DNA of 64,000 nucleotides from Lachnospiraceae bacterium (GTDB taxonomy: Bacteria > Bacillota > Clostridia > Lachnospirales > Lachnospiraceae), in NCBI GenBank assembly GCA_022769665.1, contig JALEIR010000014.1, positions 1 through 64,000 on the forward strand. The letters run 5' to 3'. Position 1 is the stretch's first letter. Every line of letters begins with the position of its first letter. Both the position numbers and the translations under genes were made by a program. Positions 15,817-27,236 of this stretch are shown here, one piece after another. The notes under the pieces were generated by a model. That model searched no databases and was not told the DNA's origin. It saw only the letters and a program-made list of their open reading frames with translations.

Positions 15817-16695
15817 CTATTCTTGAATGGGAAGGTAGCTGTCGCCGCTTTCCACTTCCTTTGCAACAACTACAAATCTGCCCTGTTCCACATGATATGA
15901 GCAGGTGGAGAGTGTGATAAAGTGATCGCCGAACTCTGCCGTGACACCGGTATCATATAGGGACAAAGCCTTGATGTTTTCATAAAAATCATCGAATTCT
16001 TCGGGGGTGTCTGCCTGAAAAAATTTGTAAAACTTAAATACCGAGTCTGTCTTTTTGTAAACCTGAGAGCGGAAGACGGCAATCACCTCATAATTGCGCT
16101 GACATTCCCGGGTGTACAAGATAATTGCTTTATGCTCCTGATAAAATGCTTCATCCTCATAATCGTCGAGATGCCCGAACATTGTTCCGGATTTCATATT
16201 ATGTCCATGAATAATCAAATTAGTCGTCAAAGGATCCAGACAACTGTCTGTGTCAAGAATCAGACAACCGTTTTTGTTATCGGAACCGTCAAAACCTCTG
16301 CGCAGATAATATTCTTCGTCCCTCGGTGTCCACATGACAGGGTAATCAATATTGGTATCCGGAATCTGCAGCCAGGCAGCCATATCACTGTTGGCCAGAA
16401 AACTGTCCAGATAAGGATTGGCAACAGGTTCCGGAGTGGAGCCGGGCGTGGGGGCGGGAGATTCGGCGGGCTCCGGAGATTTCGTGGAAACAGGTTCGGA
16501 AGAGGGAGCTTCCGATTGCTCCGGAGCAGAAGACTCTTCCTTCACGACTTCTGCCGAGGCGCGAAATTCATCAAGTGTCTCTTCCGAATGAATATAGTCG
16601 GTATACTGATGCACTGCAAAAATAAGGGCAACAACAAGGCAACCGACAGCGATAATCGCCAACAGGACAGATAAAAGTTTCCTGAAGTTTTTCAT
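15817..16695 (-). CDS. srtB: Class B sortase
   Basis: Membrane transpeptidase that cuts a sorting signal and links the protein to peptidoglycan. 292 residues: N-terminal anchor (about 7-28), a Pro/Ser/Glu-rich linker (about 48-92, many PEP/SPEPAESPAP units), then the catalytic domain. Visible class B features are WLQIPDTNIDYPVMW, the catalytic His in IIHGHNM, the Cys in TLSTCSY and the Arg in EQGRFVVVAK. GAGGAAA precedes the ATG. Co-transcribed with the preceding putative substrate gene, whose VPKTG motif differs from the NPQTN of classical SrtB. Confidence 0.93.
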   Translation of the reverse strand: MKNFRKLLSVLLAIIAVGCLVVALIFAVHQYTDYIHSEETLDEFRASAEVVKEESSAPEQSEAPSSEPVSTKSPEPAESPAPTPGSTPEPVANPYLDSFLANSDMAAWLQIPDTNIDYPVMWTPRDEEYYLRRGFDGSDNKNGCLILDTDSCLDPLTTNLIIHGHNMKSGTMFGHLDDYEDEAFYQEHKAIILYTRECQRNYEVIAVFRSQVYKKTDSVFKFYKFFQADTPEEFDDFYENIKALSLYDTGVTAEFGDHFITLSTCSYHVEQGRFVVVAKEVESGDSYLPIQE

Positions 16696-16819
16696 ATATT
16701 TCCTCTTTTTTTATTCAATAAATTCATATTAACTGAAATGTACACGCAATGCAATACTTTTAAGGGTTTTAAAGAAAAATTAAGAAGAATATATATAGGA
16801 AAAAAGAGATGGTTGTGAC

Positions 16820-17527
16820 ATGGATAAACGAAATCAAAGATTGATTTCAGCGTTGGCAGGAATGTTGCTTCTGCTTTCACTGATTTACATAGGAAAGGAA
16901 GTGGTTTGGTATACGACCGGAGGTACTGCAACAAAGGGAAATGGAAGGTGTGTGGTGATTGATCCGGGACACGGCGGAGACGACCCGGGAAAGGTTGGAA
17001 TTAACGGTGCAAAGGAAAAGGACGTTAATCTTCAGATTGCGATGCTGCTCAAAAAGTATTTGGAAGCCAGTGATGTCAGGGTGATACTGACCAGAGACAG
17101 TGACGAAGGTCTGTACAGTGAAGGGACTTCCAACAAAAAGGTGCAGGATATGAAGAGGCGTATTGAACTGATAGACCGGGCGAATCCCGACGTAGCCGTC
17201 AGTATTCATCAGAACAGTTATCCGGAAGAGTATGTGCACGGAGCGCAGGTGTTCTTCTATACCGGCAGCATGGAAGGAGAAGCGCTGGCGGGAGCAATTC
17301 AAAAACAGCTGGTGGAAAAGACAGATCCGGAAAACAAGCGGCAGATAAAGGCAAATGATAGTTACTATCTTCTGAAAAAGACAGGAATTCCGATTGTTAT
17401 AGTTGAATGTGGATTTTTGTCTAACAGCGCTGAAGCGGAAAAGCTTTGTGACAGTGATTACCAGGAATATGTGGCATGGGCAATACATATGGGGATTATG
17501 CAGTATCTGAACTGCTGCGATGAATAG
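16820..17527 (+). CDS. cwlD: N-acetylmuramoyl-L-alanine amidase, CwlD-like
   Basis: Amidase_3 family zinc enzyme. 235 residues with a membrane/signal segment (about 8-27) and the catalytic domain from 40: VIDPGHGGDDPG (first zinc His), EKDVNLQIA (Glu ligand), SIHQNS (second His) and VECGFLSN (catalytic Glu). Size and single-domain build match CwlD, which with PdaA makes muramic-delta-lactam in spore cortex; a vegetative autolysin cannot be excluded. It is divergent from the sortase gene across a 124-base gap in which I see no clear operator. Confidence 0.88.
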   Translation: MDKRNQRLISALAGMLLLLSLIYIGKEVVWYTTGGTATKGNGRCVVIDPGHGGDDPGKVGINGAKEKDVNLQIAMLLKKYLEASDVRVILTRDSDEGLYSEGTSNKKVQDMKRRIELIDRANPDVAVSIHQNSYPEEYVHGAQVFFYTGSMEGEALAGAIQKQLVEKTDPENKRQIKANDSYYLLKKTGIPIVIVECGFLSNSAEAEKLCDSDYQEYVAWAIHMGIMQYLNCCDE

Positions 17528-17597
17528 TGGTAAATATTCGTGAGTACTTTATCTTTTTGGAAAATTGTGATATACTGACCATGTTTGAGGTAAGATT

Positions 17598-18662
17598 ATG
17601 AAAACACGAATTGTTAGAGTCAGACAAAATGCTGAGACATTTACGCCCCGGGAGGATGCGGATTTGCGCAGTGCCGGAGAACTGATACGTTCCGGGGGAC
17701 TGGTGGCTTTCCCCACCGAGACAGTCTACGGACTTGGAGGAGATGCATTAAACAGGGAATCTTCCCGTAAAATATATGCAGCCAAGGGAAGACCATCGGA
17801 CAATCCGCTGATTGTACACATATGCAGATTGGAGGATATCAGGGAGATTGCTTCCGAAGTGCCGGATGTGGCATTGAAAATTGCAGATGCATTCTGGCCG
17901 GGTCCCCTTACCATGATATTGAAAAAGGCGGATAAAGTACCACCTGAGACGACAGGTGGCCTGGATACGGTTGCGGTACGATTCCCTTCTGACAGAACAG
18001 CACAGAAATTAATTGAATACAGCGGAGGATTTGTGGCGGCTCCCAGTGCAAATCTTTCCGGAAGACCCAGCCCTACGATTGCCAGATATGTGGAAGAGGA
18101 TATGGACGGCAGAATAGAAATGATTGTGGACGGTGGTGAGGTGGGAATCGGTTTGGAATCAACCATTATCGATGTAACGGTAACACCGCCCCAAATATTA
18201 CGTCCCGGCTATATCACCCGTGAGATGCTGGAGAATGTTCTGGGAAAAGTGGATACCGACGTCACGATATTGAAAGCAGACAGCGGACAGGCTCCGAAGG
18301 CGCCGGGAATGAAATACCGGCATTATGCTCCCAAAGGTGAATTGACAATCGTTGAGGGTAAGCCGGATGCGGTTGCGGAGTACATCAACCGGGCTGCAGA
18401 GGCGGATGGCAGAAACGGCGAAAAAACGGGAATCATCGGAACCCGGGAACTTCTTTCCGAATATCATGCAGATGTGGTAAAATGTGTGGGAAACCGTGGG
18501 GATGAAGAAACAATAGCAAGGCGCCTGTTTACGGTGCTCCGGGAATTTGACGATGAAAATGTTACCAAAATCTACTCGGAGAGCTTTGAAACAGCAGGAC
18601 TGGGACAGGCTATTATGAACAGGTTGCTGAAAGCAGCAGGACACAAGGTAATTCATGTGTGA
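17598..18662 (+). CDS. Threonylcarbamoyl-AMP synthase (Sua5/YwlC type)
   Basis: Makes L-threonylcarbamoyladenylate from threonine, bicarbonate and ATP for the t6A37 modification of tRNAs. 354 residues: YrdC/Sua5 catalytic domain (about 20-210; LVAFPTETVYGLGGDA, AAKGRPSDNPL, APSANLSGRPSPT) and the C-terminal Sua5 domain (about 235-350; GMKYRHYAPKGEL). First gene of a run sua5-rpiB-upp-comEB that echoes the Bacillus ywlC to upp region upstream of the atp operon. GAGGT precedes the ATG. Confidence 0.95.
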   Translation: MKTRIVRVRQNAETFTPREDADLRSAGELIRSGGLVAFPTETVYGLGGDALNRESSRKIYAAKGRPSDNPLIVHICRLEDIREIASEVPDVALKIADAFWPGPLTMILKKADKVPPETTGGLDTVAVRFPSDRTAQKLIEYSGGFVAAPSANLSGRPSPTIARYVEEDMDGRIEMIVDGGEVGIGLESTIIDVTVTPPQILRPGYITREMLENVLGKVDTDVTILKADSGQAPKAPGMKYRHYAPKGELTIVEGKPDAVAEYINRAAEADGRNGEKTGIIGTRELLSEYHADVVKCVGNRGDEETIARRLFTVLREFDDENVTKIYSESFETAGLGQAIMNRLLKAAGHKVIHV

Positions 18663-18696
18663 ATATCATTTTGAAATGAATGAGGAGGAATGAAAA

Positions 18697-19128
18697 GTGA
18701 TAGCTATCGGATGTGATCATGGCGGTTATGAATTAAAGGAAAGGGTAATTCGTTATTTACAGGATAAAAATATACCCTATCGTGATATGGGATGCAACAG
18801 TAAAGAATCGGTGGATTATCCCGAGTACGGGCATGCAGTGGCGAAGGCTGTTGCGGACGGTTCCTGTGAAAAGGGGATTGTAATCTGCACAACAGGTATC
18901 GGTATCAGTATTTCCGCAAATAAGGTGCCGGGAATCCGCTGCGCGCTTTGCTCGGATCCGCTGTCCGCGAAAATGACCCGTCTTCACAATGATGCAAATG
19001 TACTTGCAATGGGAGCCGGCATGATAGGGGAGAATCTGGCGCTGGACATTGTAGAAACCTTTTTGAATACTGATTTTTCAGGAGAAGAACGGCACCGGCG
19101 CAGAATTGATTTGATTGAAAAATTGTAG
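18697..19128 (+). CDS. rpiB: Ribose-5-phosphate isomerase B
   Basis: Interconverts ribose 5-phosphate and ribulose 5-phosphate. 143 residues, GTG start with GAGGAGG upstream. Conserved features: [33 protein letters not shown], the catalytic Cys/Thr segment [19 protein letters not shown] and [12 protein letters not shown]. Normal length for RpiB. 34 bases after sua5 and 65 before upp. Confidence 0.96.
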   Translation: MIAIGCDHGGYELKERVIRYLQDKNIPYRDMGCNSKESVDYPEYGHAVAKAVADGSCEKGIVICTTGIGISISANKVPGIRCALCSDPLSAKMTRLHNDANVLAMGAGMIGENLALDIVETFLNTDFSGEERHRRRIDLIEKL

Positions 19129-19193
19129 AAATCATAACCGGTAGCTATATGCCCGCCGGTTACAAAAATATACATTTCAGGAGGAAAAGAAAA

Positions 19194-19823
19194 GTGGCAA
19201 AAGTAGTTATTATGGATCATCCATTGATTCAGCACAAAATCGGATTTATCCGCAGACAGGAGACAGGCACCAAGGATTTCAGACAGACAATCAGTGAAAT
19301 TGCCATGCTGATCTGCTATGAGGCAACCAGAGATCTGAAGCTGGATGATGTGGAGATTACAACACCTATCTGCAAGACTACCGTTAAAGAATTAAAGGGA
19401 AAGAAAATGGCAATTGTTCCCATTTTACGTGCCGGGCTTGGCATGGTTGACGGTGTGCTGGCTCTGATTCCTGCCGCAAAAGTGGGTCATATCGGACTTT
19501 ACAGAGATCCGGAGACTTTGAAGCCGGTGGAGTATTATTGCAAGCTCCCTGCCGATTGTGCTGAGCGCGAAGTGTTTGTTGTGGATCCTATGCTGGCAAC
19601 AGGCGGTTCCTCTATTGCAGCTATTCAGATGTTGAAGGACAAAGGGTGCAAGAACATTCATTTTATGTGCATTATTGCGGCACCCGAGGGCATTGAGGCG
19701 ATGAAGCAGGCTCATCCGGATGTGGACATGTATGTGGGAGCGCTTGACGAAAAGCTGAACGACCATGGATATATTGTGCCCGGACTTGGTGACGCTGGAG
19801 ACCGTATTTTCGGAACTAAATAG
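19194..19823 (+). CDS. upp: Uracil phosphoribosyltransferase
   Basis: Converts uracil and PRPP to UMP in pyrimidine salvage. The GTG at 19194 follows GGAGG and gives 209 residues, exactly the usual size (longer frame from 19149 rejected). Motifs: [15 protein letters not shown] at the start, [12 protein letters not shown], the PRPP loop [11 protein letters not shown] and the C-terminal uracil-binding [12 protein letters not shown]. Supplies UMP together with the neighbouring dCMP deaminase for pyrimidine balance. Confidence 0.97.
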   Translation: MAKVVIMDHPLIQHKIGFIRRQETGTKDFRQTISEIAMLICYEATRDLKLDDVEITTPICKTTVKELKGKKMAIVPILRAGLGMVDGVLALIPAAKVGHIGLYRDPETLKPVEYYCKLPADCAEREVFVVDPMLATGGSSIAAIQMLKDKGCKNIHFMCIIAAPEGIEAMKQAHPDVDMYVGALDEKLNDHGYIVPGLGDAGDRIFGTK

Positions 19824-19854
19824 CGGAAAACGAGAGGAATGATACGGGGACGAG

Positions 19855-20334
19855 ATGAAGAGAAAAGACTATATCAGCTGGGATGAGTATTTTATGGGGG
19901 TTGCTCATTTGTCCGGTATGCGCTCCAAGGATCCAAATACACAAGTGGGAGCCTGCATTGTCAGCAATGACAACAAAATTTTGTCTATGGGTTACAACGG
20001 ATTTCCCAATGGCTGTTCGGATGATGATTTCCCTTGGGAGAGAGAAGGGGAAGAACTGGAGACCAAATATCCCTTTGTAACCCACGGAGAACTGAATGCG
20101 ATTCTGAATTACCGCGGAGGTTCTCTGGAGGGGACGAAGTTATATGTCTCGTTATTTCCCTGCAATGAATGTGCAAAAGCGATTATTCAGGCGGGAATCA
20201 AAACGGTGGTGTACGACAGTGATAAGTATCTGGGAACACCGGGAAATCGTGCGTCAAAGAAAATGTTTGATGCTGCAGGGGTAACATATATCCCCTATTC
20301 CCGTTCGGGACGACAGATTCATATTATGGTGTGA
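19855..20334 (+). CDS. comEB: dCMP deaminase / ComEB-like
   Basis: Zinc-dependent cytidine/deoxycytidylate deaminase family. 159 residues with the ligands HGELNAILN (HAE-type motif, here HGE) and PCNECAKAIIQAG (PCxxC). DPNTQVGACIVS and a substrate loop DDDFPWERE are also typical. Converts dCMP to dUMP, feeding dTMP synthesis. 31 bases after upp, same operon; the ribosome site (GGGACGAG) is weak. Confidence 0.92.
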   Translation: MKRKDYISWDEYFMGVAHLSGMRSKDPNTQVGACIVSNDNKILSMGYNGFPNGCSDDDFPWEREGEELETKYPFVTHGELNAILNYRGGSLEGTKLYVSLFPCNECAKAIIQAGIKTVVYDSDKYLGTPGNRASKKMFDAAGVTYIPYSRSGRQIHIMV

Positions 20335-20359
20335 TTTTTGCTTTGTGAGGAAGATTAGA

Positions 20360-21556
20360 TTGCGGTATTTGAAGGTTTGGAAGAAAACAGCTGTCATAAT
20401 GACCATAGTGCTTTTGACCGGAATGTTCGGCAGAGTCGGGAGTGACGGAAAAATTCCCGGTGTACTGGTGGTGTCCGCAACCACGAATACTCAGCAGCAG
20501 ATCAACGAGGCAGAGCAGAGACGGCAGGAACTGGAGAACGAAAAGAATCAGAACGAGGATGAGCTACAGGACCTGAAGGGTGAACAGAAAGACTTAAAAC
20601 AGGAACTGGACGAACTGAATAAAGAACTGACCCGGGTTGTGAATAATCTGGAAAATCTGGAACAACAGATACGGGACAAGGAGCAGGCAATAGCCGAAAC
20701 CCAGGCGGCATTGGAAGAAGCCAAGGCTACCGAAGCCTGGCAGTATGAATGCATGGTGATGAGAGCCAGAGACATGTATGAACGCAAGGAAGACAATTAT
20801 CTTGTGGCACTGCTTGCCCGGGGCAGCCTGTCTGAAATACTGAATATTGCCGATTACATTGAAAGAATTGCAGCTTACGAACGAAATAAGATGGATGAGT
20901 TCACAGCAAACCGTATTTTCGTTGAAGAAGAGGAAGCAAGGCTTCAGGCGGAAAAGGTGGAGCTGGATAATCTGAAGGTTCAGGCAGAAGCTGAGAAAAG
21001 CAAGGTTTCCGGACTGATCAGCCAGACCTCCAACTCCGTTGCCCGGTATGCCGATCAGATTGAAGAAGCGGAGCGGCGGGCCAGGGAATATGAGGAACAG
21101 ATTAAAAAGGAAGAAGAAAATCTCGAATATCTGAAAAAGAAGCTGGCAGAAGAACTTGCACTTTCCCAGGCGGCGGCCAATGCGAAATGGAGAGATATTT
21201 CGGAGGTGACCTTTTCGGAGGGAGACAGACATCTTCTTGCAAACCTGATTTACTGTGAGGCCGGAGGCGAACCGTATGAGGGACAGCTTGCGGTAGGCAG
21301 TGTGGTAATCAACAGAGTCCTGAGTTCGAAATTTCCCGACACAGTGATCGGTGTTATTTACCAGAACAGACAGTTTTCACCTGTGGCCAGCGGACGGCTG
21401 GAACTGGCTCTCGGTGCAAACAAAGCTACCGCCAAATGCTATCAGGCAGCAGATGAAGCCATGTCCGGTGTGACCAATGTGGGAAACTGCTTGTTTTTCA
21501 GAACGCCGGTGGAGGGACTGACAGGAATCAATATCGGAGGACATGTATTTTATTAA
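20360..21556 (+). CDS. Exported cell-wall hydrolase: coiled coil plus SleB-type domain
   Basis: Start placed at the TTG 20360, six bases after GAGGAAG; the GTG at 20345 has no upstream site. The 398-residue product has a signal peptide (about 1-40, ending VVSATT), a long Glu/Gln/Lys-rich coiled coil (about 45-270, PcsB/CwlO-like) and a C-terminal Hydrolase_2 (SleB) domain (about 285-398; LLANLIYCEAGGEPYEGQLA, NRVLSSKFPD, QFSPV) with the catalytic Glu in YCEAGGE. SleB domains are lytic transglycosylases acting on spore cortex or cell wall; the coiled coil suggests control by a partner at the membrane. Its stop overlaps the convergent DUF402 gene by 4 bases. Confidence 0.9.
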   Translation: MRYLKVWKKTAVIMTIVLLTGMFGRVGSDGKIPGVLVVSATTNTQQQINEAEQRRQELENEKNQNEDELQDLKGEQKDLKQELDELNKELTRVVNNLENLEQQIRDKEQAIAETQAALEEAKATEAWQYECMVMRARDMYERKEDNYLVALLARGSLSEILNIADYIERIAAYERNKMDEFTANRIFVEEEEARLQAEKVELDNLKVQAEAEKSKVSGLISQTSNSVARYADQIEEAERRAREYEEQIKKEEENLEYLKKKLAEELALSQAAANAKWRDISEVTFSEGDRHLLANLIYCEAGGEPYEGQLAVGSVVINRVLSSKFPDTVIGVIYQNRQFSPVASGRLELALGANKATAKCYQAADEAMSGVTNVGNCLFFRTPVEGLTGINIGGHVFY

Positions 21557-22032
21557 AGTCCCAGGCTGTTCAGCCTGGTCTGCAGACGGTCAAATTTATC
21601 ACGATATATCATGGAGAGCAGATGATTTAAATTGCGCAGGCATGTGGTCATCTGCTCTTTTGTTATCAGTTCCCGCTCCATGGCTTCTGCCAGTTCGTCC
21701 AAGTCTACAACTTCCATCCGCCCTTCGGGATAAAGAATAACATCAGCAAGTAAATCCGTGACTGTCAAAGTTTCTGTGGATTCTTCAAAGGAGAAATCCA
21801 CAATGTCGCAGTACCAATAGACCAGAGAACCATCCTCCCGGTATATTTTGCTGACCTTGATGCCTTCTCGAAGAAAATAGCAGGAACATCCGTGGGAAAA
21901 GTCCGGTTTAGGGTGAATGGTATTCCATTTTGTGATTATGAATTCGTCGTTTTGCTCCAAAATGATATCATCCTTTAAGAGAATGCATTCGGAGGGAATC
22001 AATCTGCGGCGGTAAAGCTTGGAAACAGTCAT
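21553..22032 (-). CDS. DUF402 family protein (nucleotide phosphatase-like)
   Basis: 159 residues, AAAGGAG upstream. The DUF402 core is visible: WYCDIVDFSFEE, LTVTDLLADVILYPEGRMEVVDLDELAEA, with conserved acidic residues that bind metal in this fold. Some members are nucleoside di/triphosphatases (Ntdp); whether this one is cannot be read from sequence. Convergent with the SleB-domain gene and 64 bases downstream of the acetyltransferase. Confidence 0.85.
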   Translation of the reverse strand: MTVSKLYRRRLIPSECILLKDDIILEQNDEFIITKWNTIHPKPDFSHGCSCYFLREGIKVSKIYREDGSLVYWYCDIVDFSFEESTETLTVTDLLADVILYPEGRMEVVDLDELAEAMERELITKEQMTTCLRNLNHLLSMIYRDKFDRLQTRLNSLGL

Positions 22033-22096
22033 AACAAGAATACTCCTTTCGGGTGTACTTTTTAGTCAGTCATTTGTTAAGGCTCGAAAGATACGG

Positions 22097-22636
22097 TCAA
22101 AGGGACAGTTTCGGAAAAGGAATAAAAGGCATTGGCGGAACCTCGTGAGGGCAAAGTTCTTTTTCCATCCATATCATATCGTACCAGGCACCCTGCTTAT
22201 AGCCGGAAGCATGGAAGTGGGCAACGGTCTGATAACCCAACGCTTCGTGAAATGCAATGCTGTCAGGGTTGGGATAGGAAATGCAGGCGCATATATTACA
22301 GACATGCTGCTTTTGCAGTATTTTCTCCAATGCACTGTAAAGCGTCTGACCAATGCCTCTTCTCTTACAGTCCTGCCTGATATAGATAGAGGTTTCCACA
22401 GACCAGTCATAGGCGGCTCTTGACTTAAATGGAGAGACATAAGCGTAGCCCATAATAATGCCGTCCTCTTCGGCTACCAGATAGGGATAATTTTCCAGAG
22501 TATGCCGGATACGGCTTTTAAACTCATCCGTGGAAGGCACGGCGTATTCAAAGGTGATGGAGGTGTTTTCCACATAAGGAGCATAAATACTCACAAGCTC
22601 CGGGGCATCTTCCGGAGACGCAGTACGGATTTTCAT
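22097..22636 (-). CDS. GNAT acetyltransferase, phosphinothricin/methionine-sulfoximine type
   Basis: 179 residues, AAGAGG upstream. The family pattern is clear: MKIRTASPEDAPELVSIYAPYV, ITFEYAVPS, ETSIYIRQDCKRRGIGQTLY (acetyl-CoA P-loop), NPDSIAFHEALGYQTVAHF and GAWYDMIWMEK. Enzymes of this type N-acetylate amino-acid analogues such as phosphinothricin, methionine sulfone or related amines; the natural substrate here is unknown. Probably a unit with the DUF402 gene. Confidence 0.88.
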   Translation of the reverse strand: MKIRTASPEDAPELVSIYAPYVENTSITFEYAVPSTDEFKSRIRHTLENYPYLVAEEDGIIMGYAYVSPFKSRAAYDWSVETSIYIRQDCKRRGIGQTLYSALEKILQKQHVCNICACISYPNPDSIAFHEALGYQTVAHFHASGYKQGAWYDMIWMEKELCPHEVPPMPFIPFPKLSL

Positions 22637-22731
22637 AGCGGCCTCTTTCTTTCGTTGAAATGTACTTTGTACAAATACTACAACTGCCTTACTTTCAAGT
22701 CAATGTCATTTCTAAAAAATTAGTGAAATCC

Positions 22732-22760
22732 TAGACATTTGACCGTAAATTGGATATAAT
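22732..22760 (+). promoter_or_regulatory. atp operon promoter directly abutting first gene
   Basis: -35 TAGACA (22732-22737), exactly 17 bases, -10 TATAAT (22755-22760). Only seven bases separate the -10 from the ATG of atpZ at 22768, so the predicted start is at or next to the start codon. Confidence 0.65.
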
Positions 22761-22767
22761 CATATTC

Positions 22768-23031
22768 ATGAAACAACACAGCAATGACAGGAAAAAAACA
22801 GTTCAAATATTGAGCATGATTACACAGATGGGCCTGGTTATGATTGTGGCAATCGGTATGACTACTGCGCTGGGAGTTTGGCTTGACCGTAAGCTTGGGA
22901 CATCCTTTATTACTGTTATTTTCTTTTTTTTGGGCGCAGCAGGAGGAGTGCAGGGAATCTATGGCCTGGTAAAGCAGATTTTCAAAGACGAAGACGGGAA
23001 AAATGATAAAATTTCTAAAAAAGACAGATAG
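22768..23031 (+). CDS. atpZ: AtpZ/AtpI-family small membrane protein
   Basis: 87 residues with two membrane segments (about 18-38 and 48-70), GVWLDRKLGTS between them and a charged tail. AtpZ-type proteins sit at the head of ATP synthase operons and are linked to magnesium/calcium transport or rotor assembly. The ATG at 22768 has no ribosome site and lies seven bases after a TATAAT box, so the mRNA may be leaderless; a longer TTG start at 22750 would overlap the -10. Overlaps atpI by 29 bases. Confidence 0.85.
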   Translation: MKQHSNDRKKTVQILSMITQMGLVMIVAIGMTTALGVWLDRKLGTSFITVIFFFLGAAGGVQGIYGLVKQIFKDEDGKNDKISKKDR

Positions 23032-23479
23032 AACACTTTTGGAGATGCACACCGGCATGATGCTTTTTGGCTTAGCGTGCCAGATTGTGGGTGCTTTTAT
23101 TGTAAAAAATCAAATCAGATATGCGGAGAGCCTTTGGTTCGGGGTTTTGTTTGCTGTTGTGAGCAGTATTCACATGGCAAGAACGCTTGACAGAGCTCTG
23201 GTGGATCCGTCATGTACGGCTAAAGTACTTACCAGAGGATATGTGTTGCGCTATATCGCGGTTGCGGCTGTGTTTATCGCAATATCGCTGACTGCAGTTT
23301 TGAACCCTTTGATTGTATTTCTGGGATATATGAGCATGAAGGTAACGGCTTATCTTCAGCCGCTTACTCATAGATTTTATAATTGGATGTTCCATGAGAC
23401 GGACCCTGTTCCCCGGCCGCTTTCAGAGGAAGAGGAAAGGGAGGACATCTCGCGGGAGGGAGTATGCCTTCCCGAATAA
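23003..23479 (+). CDS. atpI: ATP synthase protein I
   Basis: 158-residue membrane protein with four hydrophobic segments (about 18-38, 44-62, 80-98, 100-120), the build of AtpI, which helps assemble the c-ring. The N-terminal segment overlaps the end of atpZ (ATG preceded by GACGGGA). Tail is acidic. Identification relies partly on position between atpZ and atpB. Confidence 0.8.
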   Translation: MIKFLKKTDRTLLEMHTGMMLFGLACQIVGAFIVKNQIRYAESLWFGVLFAVVSSIHMARTLDRALVDPSCTAKVLTRGYVLRYIAVAAVFIAISLTAVLNPLIVFLGYMSMKVTAYLQPLTHRFYNWMFHETDPVPRPLSEEEEREDISREGVCLPE

Positions 23480-23514
23480 GCTCCAAAAATTTGTAAAAAG
23501 GAGGAGGTGAGAGT

Positions 23515-24255
23515 ATGGAACATGGAATTTTGTTATCCGGGGGAACTGATGTGGATTTTATGATTCACGGAATATTTCAATATTCCTTTTTCGGACATCA
23601 GGTCTGGATAACAACCACACATGTATGCCTGTTTATTGTAATGTTGATTCTTATTGGCTTTGCTGTTGCAGCAAATCGTTGTATGGCAAAAGCAAAAGAG
23701 GTGCCGGGCGGATTTCAGAATGTGGTGGAACTGATTGTTGAGAAATTGGATGGCATGGTAGATGTCTCCATGGATCAGTCAGCTCCGAAGTTTTATAACT
23801 ATATCGGAACAGTCTTCATTTTTATCCTGTTCAGTAATATTTCAGGTCTTTTAGGACTGCGTCCCCCCACGGCGGACTACGGCGTCACCCTGCCGCTTGC
23901 TCTGATTACATTTACTTTGATTCATGTCAATAAATGGAAGTATCAGAAGCCTATGACAATCTGGGAAGATATCTGCTCCCCGTTGCCGAAATGGCTGCCA
24001 ATCTGGGCACCTATCAATTTGGTCAGCATTATTGCAGTCCCTATCTCCCTGTCCCTGCGTTTGTTTGCTAACGTGTTATCGGGAACAGCGATGATGGCAT
24101 TACTTTACGGATTGCTGGGCTGGTTTGCCACAGCATGGCCTGCAGCACTACATGTGTACTTTGACTTGTTCTCCGGAGCAATTCAAACTTATGTATTCTG
24201 TATGCTGTCCATGACCTATATTTCAAATGAAATTGGGGATGGAGTACGTCACTAG
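23515..24255 (+). CDS. atpB: ATP synthase subunit a
   Basis: Membrane stator subunit forming the ion half-channels against the c-ring. 246 residues, five or more membrane segments, and the essential arginine in the conserved ISLSLRLFANVLSG segment (about residue 180). AAGGAGGAGG precedes the ATG. Third gene of the operon. Confidence 0.97.
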   Translation: MEHGILLSGGTDVDFMIHGIFQYSFFGHQVWITTTHVCLFIVMLILIGFAVAANRCMAKAKEVPGGFQNVVELIVEKLDGMVDVSMDQSAPKFYNYIGTVFIFILFSNISGLLGLRPPTADYGVTLPLALITFTLIHVNKWKYQKPMTIWEDICSPLPKWLPIWAPINLVSIIAVPISLSLRLFANVLSGTAMMALLYGLLGWFATAWPAALHVYFDLFSGAIQTYVFCMLSMTYISNEIGDGVRH

Positions 24256-24282
24256 AATTTTACAAAATTAACTATATTTTAG

Positions 24283-24549
<267 letters not shown>

Positions 24550-24598
24550 GTTTGATTGCACAAGACATGCTTGAAAAAAGGCAGAAAGGAGGCAGAGA

Positions 24599-25128
24599 AT
24601 GATATTTTTAACAGAAGTTCAGGGAATGTCGAGACTTTTCGACCTGGACTGGCAGCTGATTGCTGACTCCTGTCTGTCGATTATTGCAGTATTTGTTCTG
24701 TTCCTTTTGATGAGCTATCTTCTGTTCAACCCTGCAAGGAATATGTTAAACAGCCGTAAGGATAAAATCCGCAACGATTTGGAGACGGCAAAGCAGGATA
24801 AGGAAGAGGCAGGACGGTTAAAGGAAGAATATGAAACAAAGCTGAAGGAAATCGACAGGGAAGCGGAAAGTATTCTGAGCGAGGCCCGCAAGAAGGCTCT
24901 GAACAATGAAAATCAAATTATTGCTCAGGCAAAGGAAGAAGCAGCGCGTATCTTAGAAAGGGCGCGGACCGAGGCGGAGCTGGAGAAACAGAAAATGTCC
25001 GATGAAGTGAAGCAGGAGATTATTTCCGTTGCATCCATTATGGCCGGGAAAGTGGTATCAGCGTCCATCGATACTACCGTCCAGAATCAGTTGATTGATG
25101 AAACCTTGAAGGAAATGGGTGATAAGAC

Positions 25129-25141
<13 letters not shown>
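24599..25141 (+). CDS. atpF: ATP synthase subunit b
   Basis: Peripheral stalk subunit. 180 residues: one membrane segment (about 20-45), then a long charged helix (SRKDKIRNDLETAKQDKEEA...) that dimerises and reaches the F1 head. GGAGG just upstream. Overlaps atpH by 13 bases, implying coupled translation. Confidence 0.96.
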
Positions 25142-27220
<2,079 letters not shown>

Positions 27221-27236
27221 GTAAGGAGACAAGAAT

